From Ruminococcus sp. (GTDB lineage Bacteria; Bacillota; Clostridia; Oscillospirales; Acutalibacteraceae): a stretch of DNA of 64,000 bases. The stretch spans positions 62,001 to 126,000 of the forward strand of contig JAFRDE010000020.1 in NCBI GenBank assembly GCA_017403985.1, in the 5' to 3' direction. Every line of letters begins with the position of its first letter. Position 1 is the first letter of the stretch. The notes under the pieces were generated by a model. It worked only from the letters and a program-made list of their open reading frames with translations. It did not search any database and was not told the DNA's origin. The position numbers were made by a program, and so were the translations under genes. Positions 7,085 to 15,391 of the stretch are shown here, piece after piece.

Positions 7085-9622
7085 ATGAAAAGGATTGTTA
7101 TTATTGTCAATGCGATCATTATGGCTGCCATATTGGTCTTTGTTGTTCTCTACTCCCAATTTGAAAGCAAAGATACATATTCAAGACAGATAGAGCACTT
7201 TCAGAACATAACGGTCACCATGGAACATGTGACGGAGAACTATCTGGAGGGCGAGCAGAGAATCTGCGACGTCTGGGCGCGTTATATCAACAACAATCCC
7301 ATGACGATGGAAGAGGCGCACGAGTTTATCTGTTCTTCGCGTGTGCTGGAGAACACGTCTGCGCATCTCGTGTATCGCGACACGCTCACCGGTCTGTCTA
7401 CGCGCCCGAAACAGGGAGCTGCCGACGACTATACTGTTACTTATCAGCGGATAGATCTCCTGGAGGATGTGAGCTGGATCAACGAGATCGGAGAGTCGAT
7501 CAATGTTTCCCGTGCATATACCAATCCGATGAACGGCGAGCAGTCGCTGGCTTTCTGCGACAGGGTCACGCTGAAGGATCCTGACAGCAGCGCCCCCGTG
7601 GAGGCGATTCTTCTGCGCGTGATCCCCGTGCTGGAGCTCGAGCAGAAATGGGTCTTCCCGCAGGAGGAGTTTGCGAATGCCGAGCTCTCCATGATCGACT
7701 CCAAAGGCGATTATATTCTCAAAGGATACAGCTTTAAGAACTCCAACTTTTTCGAGTTCTATAAATCATACAATCCGTCGGATCCCGCGTCGTCAAAGGC
7801 ATTGTTCGACAAAATCACTTCGGCTACCGGCTCTCTTTCAATGGTTAATTCACACGGGGAGGAGTGCATCCTTGCCTATACCCCTCTCACCGACTCCGTC
7901 GGGTGGACGCTGCTGGGTTTTGTGCCGGCGAAGGATCTCTCCGGCGGTATCGAAAACTGGCTGTTGGTCGGGACTGTTTCTGCCGGTTTATTGATCCTGT
8001 TCCTCTTCGACCTGCTGTATATGCTCAATCTGAACAAGCGGCTTCAGGTTACGGCTAAGGAAGCGGAAAACGCGAATAAGGCGAAGACCGATTTTCTCTC
8101 TGCCATGTCTCATGACATCCGTACGCCGATGAACGCTATCATTGGTCTTACGACGATCGCCGAGAATAATCTCGGGGATGTGGCGTCAACAGGGGAGAGC
8201 ATCAGGAAGATCAGGCTTGCCGGAAATCATCTGCTGACCTTGATCAATGATATTCTTGATATCTCCAAGGTTGAAAGCGGAAAGCTGAAACTGACGCCTC
8301 TGACGTTTTCCATCGAGGAAACGGTTGAGAACCTGATCAACATCTCGCAGCCGATGGTCAAGGAAAAGAATATTGATTTCACCTTCTGGATTAACGGGAT
8401 GGAAAAGGAATATCTGCATACAGACCAGCTTCGCCTGAACCAGATTTATATCAACATTCTCTCTAACGCTGTCAAATATACGGAACCCGGCGGGAGCGTG
8501 AACGTTGAGCTGCGAGAGGAAGAGAGCGCCGTACCCGGCTGCATACAGCTGACCTATGTGGTCGCCGATACGGGCATCGGTATGAGCCCGGAGTACATGG
8601 CGACCATGTATCAGCCCTTCTCGCGCCAGATAGACAGCCGTGTCAACAAGATTCAGGGAACCGGCCTCGGACTGGCGATCACCAAGCAGATGGTCGAGCT
8701 GCTCGGCGGCACGATCGAATGCCAGAGCGAAGAAGGCAAGGGGACGACCTTTACCGTCGTGCTGGATATACCTGCAGCCGACAGGCAGCGGGATAATCTC
8801 CGGCTTGAACCCGTTGATGTTCTGGTCGTTGACGACGATGAGAGCACGCTCACGACTGCCGCCGATACGCTCGAAGCTCTCGGCGCCTCAGCACAGCAGG
8901 CGCGAAGCGGAGCGGAAGCGATCAGCATGATCGAGCAAAAGCATCTGTCGGGACGGGATTACGATGTGGTCATTGTTGATTGGAAAATGTCCGGGACAGA
9001 CGGCATTGAGACGATCCGCCGTATCAGCTCGAACGCAGAATGGAAGATTCCGTTCTTGCTGATTTCCGCATATGATTGGTCGGATATTGAGGACAAGGCA
9101 AAAGAGGCGGGCGCAACCGGCTTTATCAGAAAACCGTTTTTCCGCTCCACGCTCTATGAAAAGATCAACGATCTGACCGGTAACAATTCCGATTCACGCG
9201 AGCCGGAGGATGATTACTCCGATCTGCAGGGGCTGCATATCCTTATCGCCGAGGATAACGACATCAACTGGGAGATCATATCCGCCATGCTCGGCATGTT
9301 CGGGATCACAACCGACCGCGCGGAGAACGGGCGCGTCTGCGTAGATATGATCAACAGCGCGGCCGAAGGAAGCTATGAGATGATCTTCATGGATGTGCAG
9401 ATGCCTGAGATGAACGGACTCGACGCAACAAGAGCGATCCGGAGTTCAGAGAACCCATGGGTGTCCTCGATCCCGATCGTCGCTATGACGGCAGATGCTT
9501 TCTCCGAAAACGTAGCGGAATGTCTGAACGCAGGAATGAACGGGCATATTGCAAAGCCCGTTGATATCAAATTAGTCATCAAAGAAATCCGAAGAATCAA
9601 AGAAAGAAGGGAACAATCATGA
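7085..9622 (+). CDS. Membrane hybrid sensor histidine kinase with two receiver domains
   Basis: The 845-residue protein has a membrane helix at about 4-22, an extracytoplasmic sensor of ~265 residues (Cache-like by its position and the GWTLLGFVP end), a second helix near 292-315, and a HisKA domain with the phospho-histidine in FLSAMSHDIRTPMN (H343). The HATPase domain shows DTGIGM and GTGLGLAI. Two receivers follow, with phospho-acceptor Asp in VDWKMSGTDG (D632) and MDVQMPEMNG (D770). No DNA-binding output exists, so signalling must leave by phosphotransfer or protein contact. Its stop codon overlaps the ATG of a solute-binding lipoprotein by 4 bp, which suggests that the lipoprotein presents the ligand. 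Confidence 0.94.
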   Translation: MKRIVIIVNAIIMAAILVFVVLYSQFESKDTYSRQIEHFQNITVTMEHVTENYLEGEQRICDVWARYINNNPMTMEEAHEFICSSRVLENTSAHLVYRDTLTGLSTRPKQGAADDYTVTYQRIDLLEDVSWINEIGESINVSRAYTNPMNGEQSLAFCDRVTLKDPDSSAPVEAILLRVIPVLELEQKWVFPQEEFANAELSMIDSKGDYILKGYSFKNSNFFEFYKSYNPSDPASSKALFDKITSATGSLSMVNSHGEECILAYTPLTDSVGWTLLGFVPAKDLSGGIENWLLVGTVSAGLLILFLFDLLYMLNLNKRLQVTAKEAENANKAKTDFLSAMSHDIRTPMNAIIGLTTIAENNLGDVASTGESIRKIRLAGNHLLTLINDILDISKVESGKLKLTPLTFSIEETVENLINISQPMVKEKNIDFTFWINGMEKEYLHTDQLRLNQIYINILSNAVKYTEPGGSVNVELREEESAVPGCIQLTYVVADTGIGMSPEYMATMYQPFSRQIDSRVNKIQGTGLGLAITKQMVELLGGTIECQSEEGKGTTFTVVLDIPAADRQRDNLRLEPVDVLVVDDDESTLTTAADTLEALGASAQQARSGAEAISMIEQKHLSGRDYDVVIVDWKMSGTDGIETIRRISSNAEWKIPFLLISAYDWSDIEDKAKEAGATGFIRKPFFRSTLYEKINDLTGNNSDSREPEDDYSDLQGLHILIAEDNDINWEIISAMLGMFGITTDRAENGRVCVDMINSAAEGSYEMIFMDVQMPEMNGLDATRAIRSSENPWVSSIPIVAMTADAFSENVAECLNAGMNGHIAKPVDIKLVIKEIRRIKERREQS

Positions 9623-10917
9623 AAAAGGCCTTGTGTATTCTGTTAGCGCTGCTGATGCTGCTGGGACTGACTGCGTGCGGCTCAGAAGAGAAGAAGGAAG
9701 AGGCGGCCGTGGAAGGCTATCAGCCTGCTCTCGACAGTGCGACAAAATGCAAAATCACTGTAGCCGGCGGTTACGACAACTTTGAGGCGCTGGAAACCGA
9801 ATTTGAGCGCTTCAACGCGTATTATCCCAATGTTGAGCTGACGTTCACGAAGGTCGACGACTATAATAATATGATCGGCACGGTTCTGGACGGAAACGAC
9901 GCCCCCGACATCTACGTCAATTACTCATGGATGTACGGTCGGGATCAGTATAAGTCTTCGATCGATCATGCCGAGAATCTGGCTGATCCCGCGCTGAATC
10001 TTGATCTGAGCTGCATCCGCAGCAATATCATCCTGAATACGGACGACGGTACGCTCCCGATGGTCCCGGTCTTTTCAAACACCTACGGTATGCTGGTGAA
10101 CAACGATCTTTTTGAGAAGGAAGGTCTGAGCGTTCCTACGACCTATCAGGAGCTGGTCGAGGTGTGCAAAGCATTCCGTGAGAAGGGCTATGAGAATCCG
10201 CTGATGGGCTTTACCAACGCGGAGACGACGTCGCTGTTTACTTTGACGATATATCCGTTCTTCTGCGGAACGGTAGCGAAAGATGAAGAGGCTGTCAAGA
10301 AGCTCAACGCCCTTGATCCGTCAGCCGGCGAGTATATGCGCCCCTCCCTTGAAAAGATGGCGCAATTTCTGAGCGAAGGCTGTGTGAATCCGGATGCCTG
10401 CGCGAAGATCGAAAACAACTATGACGCCGTGATCCTCCGCTTTTTTGAAGGAGACGTCCCCATGATGACCTGCTCCGGAGATACCGTCTCCGGAACCAAG
10501 AAGAGGGAGAGCCGTTCCGAGGCGTTTATTGCCAACCCCTTTGACTACACCTTTGTTCCTGTTCCTATGTCTGACGAAGGCGCTTACTTCCTCGATATGC
10601 CCAATCTGCAGTTCTCTGTCAACAAAGACAGCCGTAATCTGGATATGGCAAACGAGTTTATGCGTTTTCTGATTACATCGCGGGAGCTGAACGAGATGGC
10701 ACAAAATAAGGGACTTATGTCGCCGACCAAAGATCTGTCCTTTAACAGTATGTATGCCGCGTTCGGAGTTATTCCGGAATCCCGGGTCTTCTCGCCGGAA
10801 GAAATCGGCTTGACGGATGACGCGGTCATCCAGTTAAGGCAGGCGGTTTACGGAGTCGGAACAGGAGCTATGACCATAGACGAGGCAATCGCGGGCTTCG
10901 GCACATATACCCGGTGA
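9619..10917 (+). CDS. Extracellular solute-binding lipoprotein (family 1 type)
   Basis: This 432-residue lipoprotein has a signal peptide ending in the lipobox LTAC (C20) and then a sugar-binding-protein-like fold: an FEALETEFERFNAYYPNVELTF opening, a YVNYSW/MYGRDQ region and a late NEFMRFLITSRELNEMAQNKGLMSPTKD block, all usual in carbohydrate ABC receptors. No permease or ATPase gene is near. The ATGA overlap with the hybrid kinase means coupled translation and near-equal dosage, which fits a role as ligand-binding co-sensor rather than importer. The ligand is unknown. Confidence 0.9.
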   Translation: MKKALCILLALLMLLGLTACGSEEKKEEAAVEGYQPALDSATKCKITVAGGYDNFEALETEFERFNAYYPNVELTFTKVDDYNNMIGTVLDGNDAPDIYVNYSWMYGRDQYKSSIDHAENLADPALNLDLSCIRSNIILNTDDGTLPMVPVFSNTYGMLVNNDLFEKEGLSVPTTYQELVEVCKAFREKGYENPLMGFTNAETTSLFTLTIYPFFCGTVAKDEEAVKKLNALDPSAGEYMRPSLEKMAQFLSEGCVNPDACAKIENNYDAVILRFFEGDVPMMTCSGDTVSGTKKRESRSEAFIANPFDYTFVPVPMSDEGAYFLDMPNLQFSVNKDSRNLDMANEFMRFLITSRELNEMAQNKGLMSPTKDLSFNSMYAAFGVIPESRVFSPEEIGLTDDAVIQLRQAVYGVGTGAMTIDEAIAGFGTYTR

Positions 10918-11140
10918 TCGGTTTCGAAAAGCAGACCGACCGGAGTGCTGTATATTGAATAAAAATCAGGATGACGCAAAACGGCTGTGAGGTATTATTT
11001 GCCATCGTCGTTGATCGCCGTACTCGATAAGCGTATCCGGTTGGTACGCTTTGACCTCGCGGAACACGCGTGTTCGCGGCTCCTCCTCTCCCCATAAAGG
11101 GCGATGTTCTTAACGGAACAATAAAAACTGAATAGGATAC
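10918..11140. other. Non-coding stretch with a possible gene remnant
   Basis: On the minus strand between about 11090 and 10960 an open frame without a start reads RPLWGEEEPRTRVFREVKAY and onward, with protein-like composition. I do not recognise it. It may be the remnant of a lost gene. Nothing else is evident. Confidence 0.3.
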
Positions 11141-11174
11141 AAAAAAGCTGTCTTGAGTTATTCAAGGCAGCTTT
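11141..11174 (-). terminator. Intrinsic terminator downstream of the Cthe_2159-like fragment
   Basis: On the minus strand AAAGCTGCCTTGA pairs with TCAAGACAGCTTT around an ATAAC loop and is followed by a run of six T residues. It follows the stop of the minus-strand fragment at 11201. Confidence 0.75.
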
Positions 11175-11200
11175 AATACTATTTGATTTTATGTATATGA

Positions 11201-11467
11201 TTAGTCCGGTTTAGCCGGAGGGGTGCCGTTGTCGTTGTGATCGTTGCCAGGCTTATCTCCGCCGTGACCGCCGGAAGAGCTGACGGTGAATTCGATCGCA
11301 GTACCCGAGGATGCTGTGCCCTCTTGATATTCGATGCCGTTCACATATAGTTTGTGACCGTTGAGTTCGATACTGTCGGCATCACAGGTCAGCGAGGTGA
11401 TGTAGCTGTCGGCTGTCAATGTCCACTTAGAACCCCCGCTTAATTCTACATAGACGCTGCCTGCTTT
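11201..11467 (-). pseudogene. C-terminal fragment of a Cthe_2159-like secreted protein
   Basis: About 88 residues from around 11467 to the stop at 11201 read SVYVELSGGSKWTLTADSYI, then SIELNGHKLYVNG, then a low-complexity tail GGHGGDKPGNDHNDNGT. This matches the end of the beta-helical carbohydrate-binding proteins of the Cthe_2159 family. Upstream on the same strand the frame continues only as antisense of a ZIP transporter, so the signal peptide and most of the helix are lost. Its own terminator survives. Confidence 0.65.
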
Positions 11468-12029
11468 CATCGGCTTCTGGCTCGGCGTCGGATTCCTGCT
11501 GTTGCTCGACCATATCATCCCCCATCTGCACATCAATGAAGATAAGGCGGAGGGACCGAAAAGCCGATTGGCGCGCACGACGATGATGGTGCTCGCCGTA
11601 ACCTTACATAATATCCCCGAAGGTATGGCGGTCGGCGTCGTATACGCAGGTCTGGTATCCGGCTCGGCAGAAATATCAGCCGGAGGCGCGCTTGCGCTCT
11701 CGCTCGGCATTGCGATCCAGAACTTTCCCGAGGGCGCGATTATCTCCATGCCGCTCCATGCACAGGGACAGTCAAAAGCAAAAGCGTTTTGGAACGGCGC
11801 TCTGTCGGGCGCAGTCGAGCCGATCTTCGGCGCATTGACGGTACTGTTCGCGGGACTTGTCGTACCCGCTATGCCGTATCTGCTCAGCTTTGCCGCAGGC
11901 GCGATGATGTATGTGGTGGTAGAGGAGCTGATCCCCGAAATGGCACAGGGAGAGCATTCTCACATCGGCGTATTGCTCTTTGCCGTAGGCTTTACTGTGA
12001 TGATGACGCTGGACGTAGCGCTGGGATAA
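11468..12029 (+). pseudogene. 5'-truncated ZIP family metal transporter
   Basis: The frame is open back to about 11460 and reads IGFWLGVGFLLLLDHIIPHLHI before the first Met at 11502, so the native protein started further upstream. What remains carries the ZIP hallmark helices: VTLHNIPEGMAVG (metal-binding HNxPEG) and IAIQNFPEGAI, then three more helices to the stop. The N-terminal two or three helices are missing, cut at the junction with the Cthe_2159-like fragment on the other strand. A shortened protein from 11502 (175 residues) could be made but is unlikely to transport. Confidence 0.75.
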
Positions 12030-12052
12030 GTAAAAAAGAAAAGAGGATAATA

Positions 12053-12185
12053 ATGAAACCTGATTATAAAAACTGGATGCCGAAGGGTATGATCTACGGC
12101 TCAGCTGCGGTGACGCTTCTGTTCTTGATCTTGTTTATTCATTTTCGGATGTACCGGCATCACCAACGGCGCGCTGAAAACTGTA
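12053..12185 (+). pseudogene. 5' end of membrane methyltransferase, out of frame with the rest
   Basis: An AGAGG site and ATG at 12053 encode MKPDYKNWMPKGMIYGS followed by a hydrophobic helix. Near the T4 run at 12142-12145 the coding signal moves by one frame and goes on as FGCTGITNGALKTVLFIVLL into the catalytic domain. Removing one T would rejoin the two parts. Confidence 0.7.
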
Positions 12186-12839
12186 TTGTTCATCGTACTG
12201 CTCATATTGACGTTGCTCGCTTGCGTGATCACCGTATGGATGGTATTGATGTACCGCGCGTTTTCCTACGATGGTAAACGGCAGATGTCAAAGCAGATTA
12301 TTGAAGGAGTCGCATCCTATGTGAACGTTCCCGGCGGCGGTAAGATCCTCGACGTCGGATGCGGCAGCGGAGCGCTTGCGATCGCCTGTGCCAAACGAAA
12401 TCCGAATGCCGAGATCATCGGCATCGACCGCTGGGGCAAGGAATATGCCTCTTTCAGCAGACAGCTCTGCGAGAGAAACGCGAGTGCGGAGAAGGTGAAC
12501 AACGCCAAATTCCAACACGGCGACGCGGTGAAGCTCGATTTTGCCGATGAAACCTTTGACGCGGTAACGAGCAACTATGTGTATCACAATATCCCGAGCA
12601 AAGACAGGCAAACGATCCTGCTCGAAACCCTGAGGGTACTGAAAAAAGGCGGCACCTTTGCCCTTCACGATATCTTTTCAAAATCAAAGTACGGCGATAT
12701 GCAAGCCTTTGTCAAAAAGCTGAAAGAGATGGGTTATGAAAAGGTTGAGCTGATCGACACGACAGACAAATTTATGAAAAAATGGGAACCGGTATGGATG
12801 GAATTGTCCGGCTCCGCGATGTTGGTCGGCAAGAAGTAA
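12186..12839 (+). CDS. Class I SAM-dependent methyltransferase, membrane-anchored (3' part)
   Basis: The frame from the Met at 12186 gives 217 residues: a membrane helix (FIVLLILTLLACVITVWMVL), then a Rossmann methyltransferase domain with the SAM motif ILDVGCGSGALA, the acidic motif IIGIDRW, AVTSNYVYHNI and ALHDIFSKSKYGD. The substrate is not indicated. The intact gene probably began at 12053 and encoded a two-helix anchor; a single-base shift at 12142-12145 separates the first helix. A second methyltransferase gene follows after 12 bp. Confidence 0.82.
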   Translation: MFIVLLILTLLACVITVWMVLMYRAFSYDGKRQMSKQIIEGVASYVNVPGGGKILDVGCGSGALAIACAKRNPNAEIIGIDRWGKEYASFSRQLCERNASAEKVNNAKFQHGDAVKLDFADETFDAVTSNYVYHNIPSKDRQTILLETLRVLKKGGTFALHDIFSKSKYGDMQAFVKKLKEMGYEKVELIDTTDKFMKKWEPVWMELSGSAMLVGKK

Positions 12840-12851
12840 GAAAGAAGGTAT

Positions 12852-13478
12852 ATGATGGGACTTTACAAGAATTTCGTTAATCAAACAAGAAAGCCGGAGG
12901 GCTTCCTCGGTAAGATGATGGTCAACGGCATGAACAGCGGACACGCCAAGCTCGCTGACTGGGGAATGGCGCACCTCAAAGGAATCGCTCCTTCAAGCAT
13001 TGCCGAACTCGGATGCGGCGGAGGTCGCAACACAGCCGAACTCTTGAAACGCTATCCGCAGGCAAAGGTCACGGCGCTTGATTATTCCGCACTATCGGTC
13101 GAAAAAACAAAGGAGTATAACAAGGATATGATCGCGGCTGGCAGATGTACCGTCGTTCAAGGGAATATTGCCGAACTGCCCTTTGAGGACGGCGCCTTTG
13201 ATCTCGCCACAGCGTTTGAGACGGTCTATTTCTGGCCCGGGCTTGAACATTGTTTTTCAGAGGTGTGCAGGGTTTTGAAGCCCGGCGGTACCTTTATGAT
13301 CTGTAACGAATCCGACGGAACCGATGATACGAGTCTGAAATATGAGAAGATCATTAAAGGCATGAAGTGCTATACCGTCGATGAGCTCTTTTCTGCACTG
13401 ACAGAAGCCGGTTTTACAGAGGTGAAATCCGACTCTTATGGCGGAAAACCTTGGATCACAGTGATTGCAAGGAAGTGA
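12852..13478 (+). CDS. Class I SAM-dependent methyltransferase
   Basis: This 208-residue soluble enzyme has a Methyltransf_11/25-type domain: SIAELGCGGGRNT (SAM glycine loop, about 50-60), VTALDYSALSV, ELPFEDGAFDLATAFETVYFW and the late VLKPGGTFMICNE. It lacks a membrane helix, unlike its upstream neighbour, and the two may form an operon. Substrate unknown; small molecules or quinone-like compounds are common in this group. The start is either of two adjacent ATGs, with AAGAAAGAAGG just upstream. A terminator-like hairpin lies at 13643-13687. Confidence 0.9.
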   Translation: MMGLYKNFVNQTRKPEGFLGKMMVNGMNSGHAKLADWGMAHLKGIAPSSIAELGCGGGRNTAELLKRYPQAKVTALDYSALSVEKTKEYNKDMIAAGRCTVVQGNIAELPFEDGAFDLATAFETVYFWPGLEHCFSEVCRVLKPGGTFMICNESDGTDDTSLKYEKIIKGMKCYTVDELFSALTEAGFTEVKSDSYGGKPWITVIARK

Positions 13479-13642
13479 GGATCGTTTTTAAAACAGGTAT
13501 ACTATAAAAGTCCTCGAGTGTTTGGCACTATCATACCGTCGTTCATAGAACTTTCTGCGTCCTTGATTTTGATTCTGAGGAGTAGCCTTGATGTTCACAA
13601 TAAACATCAAATAAACATCAAATCATAGAATCACAAAAGAAG

Positions 13643-13687
13643 AACCGCATGGGTAGGCTCAAAAATGGCTTATCCATGCGGTTTTTT
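13643..13687 (+). terminator. Intrinsic terminator, readable in both directions
   Basis: AACCGCATGG pairs with CCATGCGGTT and is followed by TTTTTTG on the plus strand. On the minus strand it closes the array of tRNA-Thr remnants, with a weaker T tract. Confidence 0.75.
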
Positions 13688-13688
13688 G

Positions 13689-13862
13689 TGGAGCTAGAGA
13701 TGGGACCTTTCCCTACCGAGCTACGCAAAGAAAAACGGACACCTCAAACAAGATGTCCGTGGAGCTAGAGATGGGACCTTTCCCTATCGAGCTATGCATA
13801 GAAAACGGAGCTGTATCTCTACAGCCCCGTGGAGCTAGAGATGGGACTCGAACCCACGACCT
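13689..13862 (-). repeat. Array of three tRNA-Thr 3'-end remnants
   Basis: The plus-strand string TGGAGCTAGAGATGGGAC (the tRNA 3' end including CCA, read in reverse) occurs at 13689, 13760 and 13830. The first two copies continue identically into CTTTCCCTA-C/T-CGAGCTA. The third extends through the T arm to about 13862. Between copies lie hairpins with T tracts on the minus strand (13735-13759 and 13808-13829). The spacing is 71 and 70 bp. Confidence 0.8.
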
Positions 13863-14053
13863 GCGTCGTCGTTCGCTGTACTCGCCGAGGGCGATTTCTC
13901 GGCGAAATCACCCTCCTGCTCGCGTCGCGACTCCTCCTTCCCCCACCGCGCAGGGGCGCGTCGGGGACCCCTCTTTCAAATCAATAGCTCGACAGGGTTG
14001 AGTCCGACCACTAAATCAATAGGGAGAGAACCATCAGGTGCTCTCCCTATTGA

Positions 14054-14129
14054 TGGAGCTAGAGATGGGACTCGAACCCACGACCTATTGATTACGAATC
14101 AATTGCGCTACCAACTGCGCCACTCTAGC
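14054..14129 (-). tRNA. tRNA-Thr (anticodon CGU)
   Basis: A complete 76-nt cloverleaf on the minus strand: acceptor GCTAGAG/CTCTAGC, D arm GCGC-AGTTGGTA-GCGC, anticodon arm ATTGA-TTCGTAA-TCAAT with anticodon CGT, five-base variable loop, T arm with TTCGAGT, and an encoded CCA at 14054-14056. A hairpin GGGAGAG..CTCTCCC follows downstream at about 14023-14050. The region 13863-14053 holds no gene. Confidence 0.95.
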
Positions 14130-14469
14130 GGATATGAAATTGTATTCCATGGATATTGCAAGTCCTATGCGGCAAACAGCAGATAAAACGTTGTCTCCTG
14201 CTGTTGCCGATCTGTCTTTACAAAATCGCTACACATGATTATATACTACTTTTCGAAAGATTTCAAGTAGTTTTTAAAAGTGAATGAAATATGCTCTGCT
14301 ATAAGCGAATGGAAATGCGATAAACAGCTTACGAGTTGCGAAATATCCCGCCTTTTCCGATCAGCCTTTCCGTCCGATAATACAAACATATCCATCTGAC
14401 AAAACGCACCGGCGACCGCTGTCATAATTTGCATTTTTCAGGGCATCCTAAGGTAACGGGAGCCACTAT

Positions 14470-14511
14470 GTGAAGAAAATTCACCGGAAAATGAATGTGA
14501 AAAATATTCAC
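14470..14511 (+). promoter_or_regulatory. Paired GTGAA-N5-TTCAC dyads upstream of the XRE gene
   Basis: GTGAAGAAAATTCAC (14470-14484) and GTGAAAAATATTCAC (14497-14511) are perfect 5-bp-arm palindromes with centres 27 bp apart, in the promoter region of the XRE regulator. They look like autoregulatory operators. No gene lies between the tRNA and 14577. Confidence 0.6.
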
Positions 14512-14576
14512 GTTATACTCAAATCGACGCCGGTTAACATCGTTGATTTGCTCTGACCGGCTGCGGGAGGTGCTAT

Positions 14577-14960
14577 ATGAATCCGGGAAGGAAAGAAATT
14601 GCCGAAAAGCTGAGGCATTATCGCGAGTCGTGCGCGCTGTCACAGCAGCAGGTCGCCGACGCGCTGAACATCGAACGCTCCACCTATACCAAGTATGAAA
14701 CCGGCAAAAGTGATCCCAATATCAAAACCTTGGTCAAAATCGCAAAGATCTTCAACATTGATCCTGTGGAACTTCTGCCGACCGAAAGCTCCGACGACGA
14801 GCGGGTCACTCGCCTGCGGGACGTCACGCACGCCGACAGCCCCATCTTCCAGCTTTCAAAGGATGAGCGCGGCTTGATCGCGAAATATCGCACGCTGAGC
14901 AGGGAAGAAAAGAAGCTCGCGCTCGAGATGATGGGTAATTTGTCCAAAAAAGACAAATGA
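14577..14960 (+). CDS. XRE family transcriptional regulator
   Basis: This 127-residue protein begins with a Cro/C1-type helix-turn-helix (about residues 6-62: EIAEKLRHYRESCALSQQQV, then LNIERSTYTKYETGKSDP, then IAKIFNIDPVELL). A charged C-terminal half (about 75-127) contains SKDERGLIAKYRTLSREEKK, commonly seen in stand-alone clostridial XRE regulators. Translation starts behind GGGAGGTGCTAT. Two matching dyads lie 66-107 bp upstream and are the probable self-operator. It stands alone; the downstream gene is rpsO with its own leader. Confidence 0.92.
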   Translation: MNPGRKEIAEKLRHYRESCALSQQQVADALNIERSTYTKYETGKSDPNIKTLVKIAKIFNIDPVELLPTESSDDERVTRLRDVTHADSPIFQLSKDERGLIAKYRTLSREEKKLALEMMGNLSKKDK

Positions 14961-15127
14961 TATCCGCTAAAATAGGAAGATGTTCTATTCGATTTTTCTT
15001 TACTTTTGAGAAAAAATATGATATTATATCACTTGACGCCCGATATGGTTCAGGGGTTACGCCTCAACGAGGACTTCACCTGCCCTGTACTATGCGGAGC
15101 GCAAATCATTAAGAAAGGGTGAAACAA

Positions 15128-15391
15128 ATGCTGAAGGAAGAAAAGATTGCTATCATGCAGGAGTATGCGACTCATGAGGGTGACACCGGTTCTCCCGAGG
15201 TCCAGATCGCTCTTCTCACCAAGAGAATCAACGACCTCACCGAGCACCTCAAGATCCACAAGAAGGACCATCACTCCCGCCGCGGTCTGTTCAAGATGAT
15301 CGGTCAGCGCCGCGCGCTGCTCAACTACCTGATCAAGGTAGATATCGAGAGATACCGTTCCATCATCAAGAGACTGGGTATCCGTAAGTAA
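15128..15391 (+). CDS. rpsO: Ribosomal protein S15
   Basis: This 87-residue protein of the 30S subunit binds 16S rRNA. It shows the S15 signature from [19 protein letters not shown] to [11 protein letters not shown] and the C-terminal [13 protein letters not shown] chose the ATG at 15128 because AAAGGGTGA is correctly spaced ahead of it; an in-frame GTG at 15119 lies within that site. The ~90-nt leader from about 15035 can fold and may take part in S15 autoregulation, as in other bacteria (inference). pnp follows after 517 bp of repeat-rich sequence. Confidence 0.97.
   Translation: MLKEEKIAIMQEYATHEGDTGSPEVQIALLTKRINDLTEHLKIHKKDHHSRRGLFKMIGQRRALLNYLIKVDIERYRSIIKRLGIRK

Noticed and set aside
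13753-14186. Two open frames reading GARDGTRTHDLRRRSLY and GARDGTRTHDLLITNQ
   Set aside because: They are translations across the tRNA-Thr gene and its remnants in the antisense direction, a well-known false-protein pattern.
15035-15127. Known-type S15 autoregulatory leader
   Set aside because: The leader can fold, but I could not match it to a described S15-binding structure by eye, so it is mentioned only within the rpsO entry.
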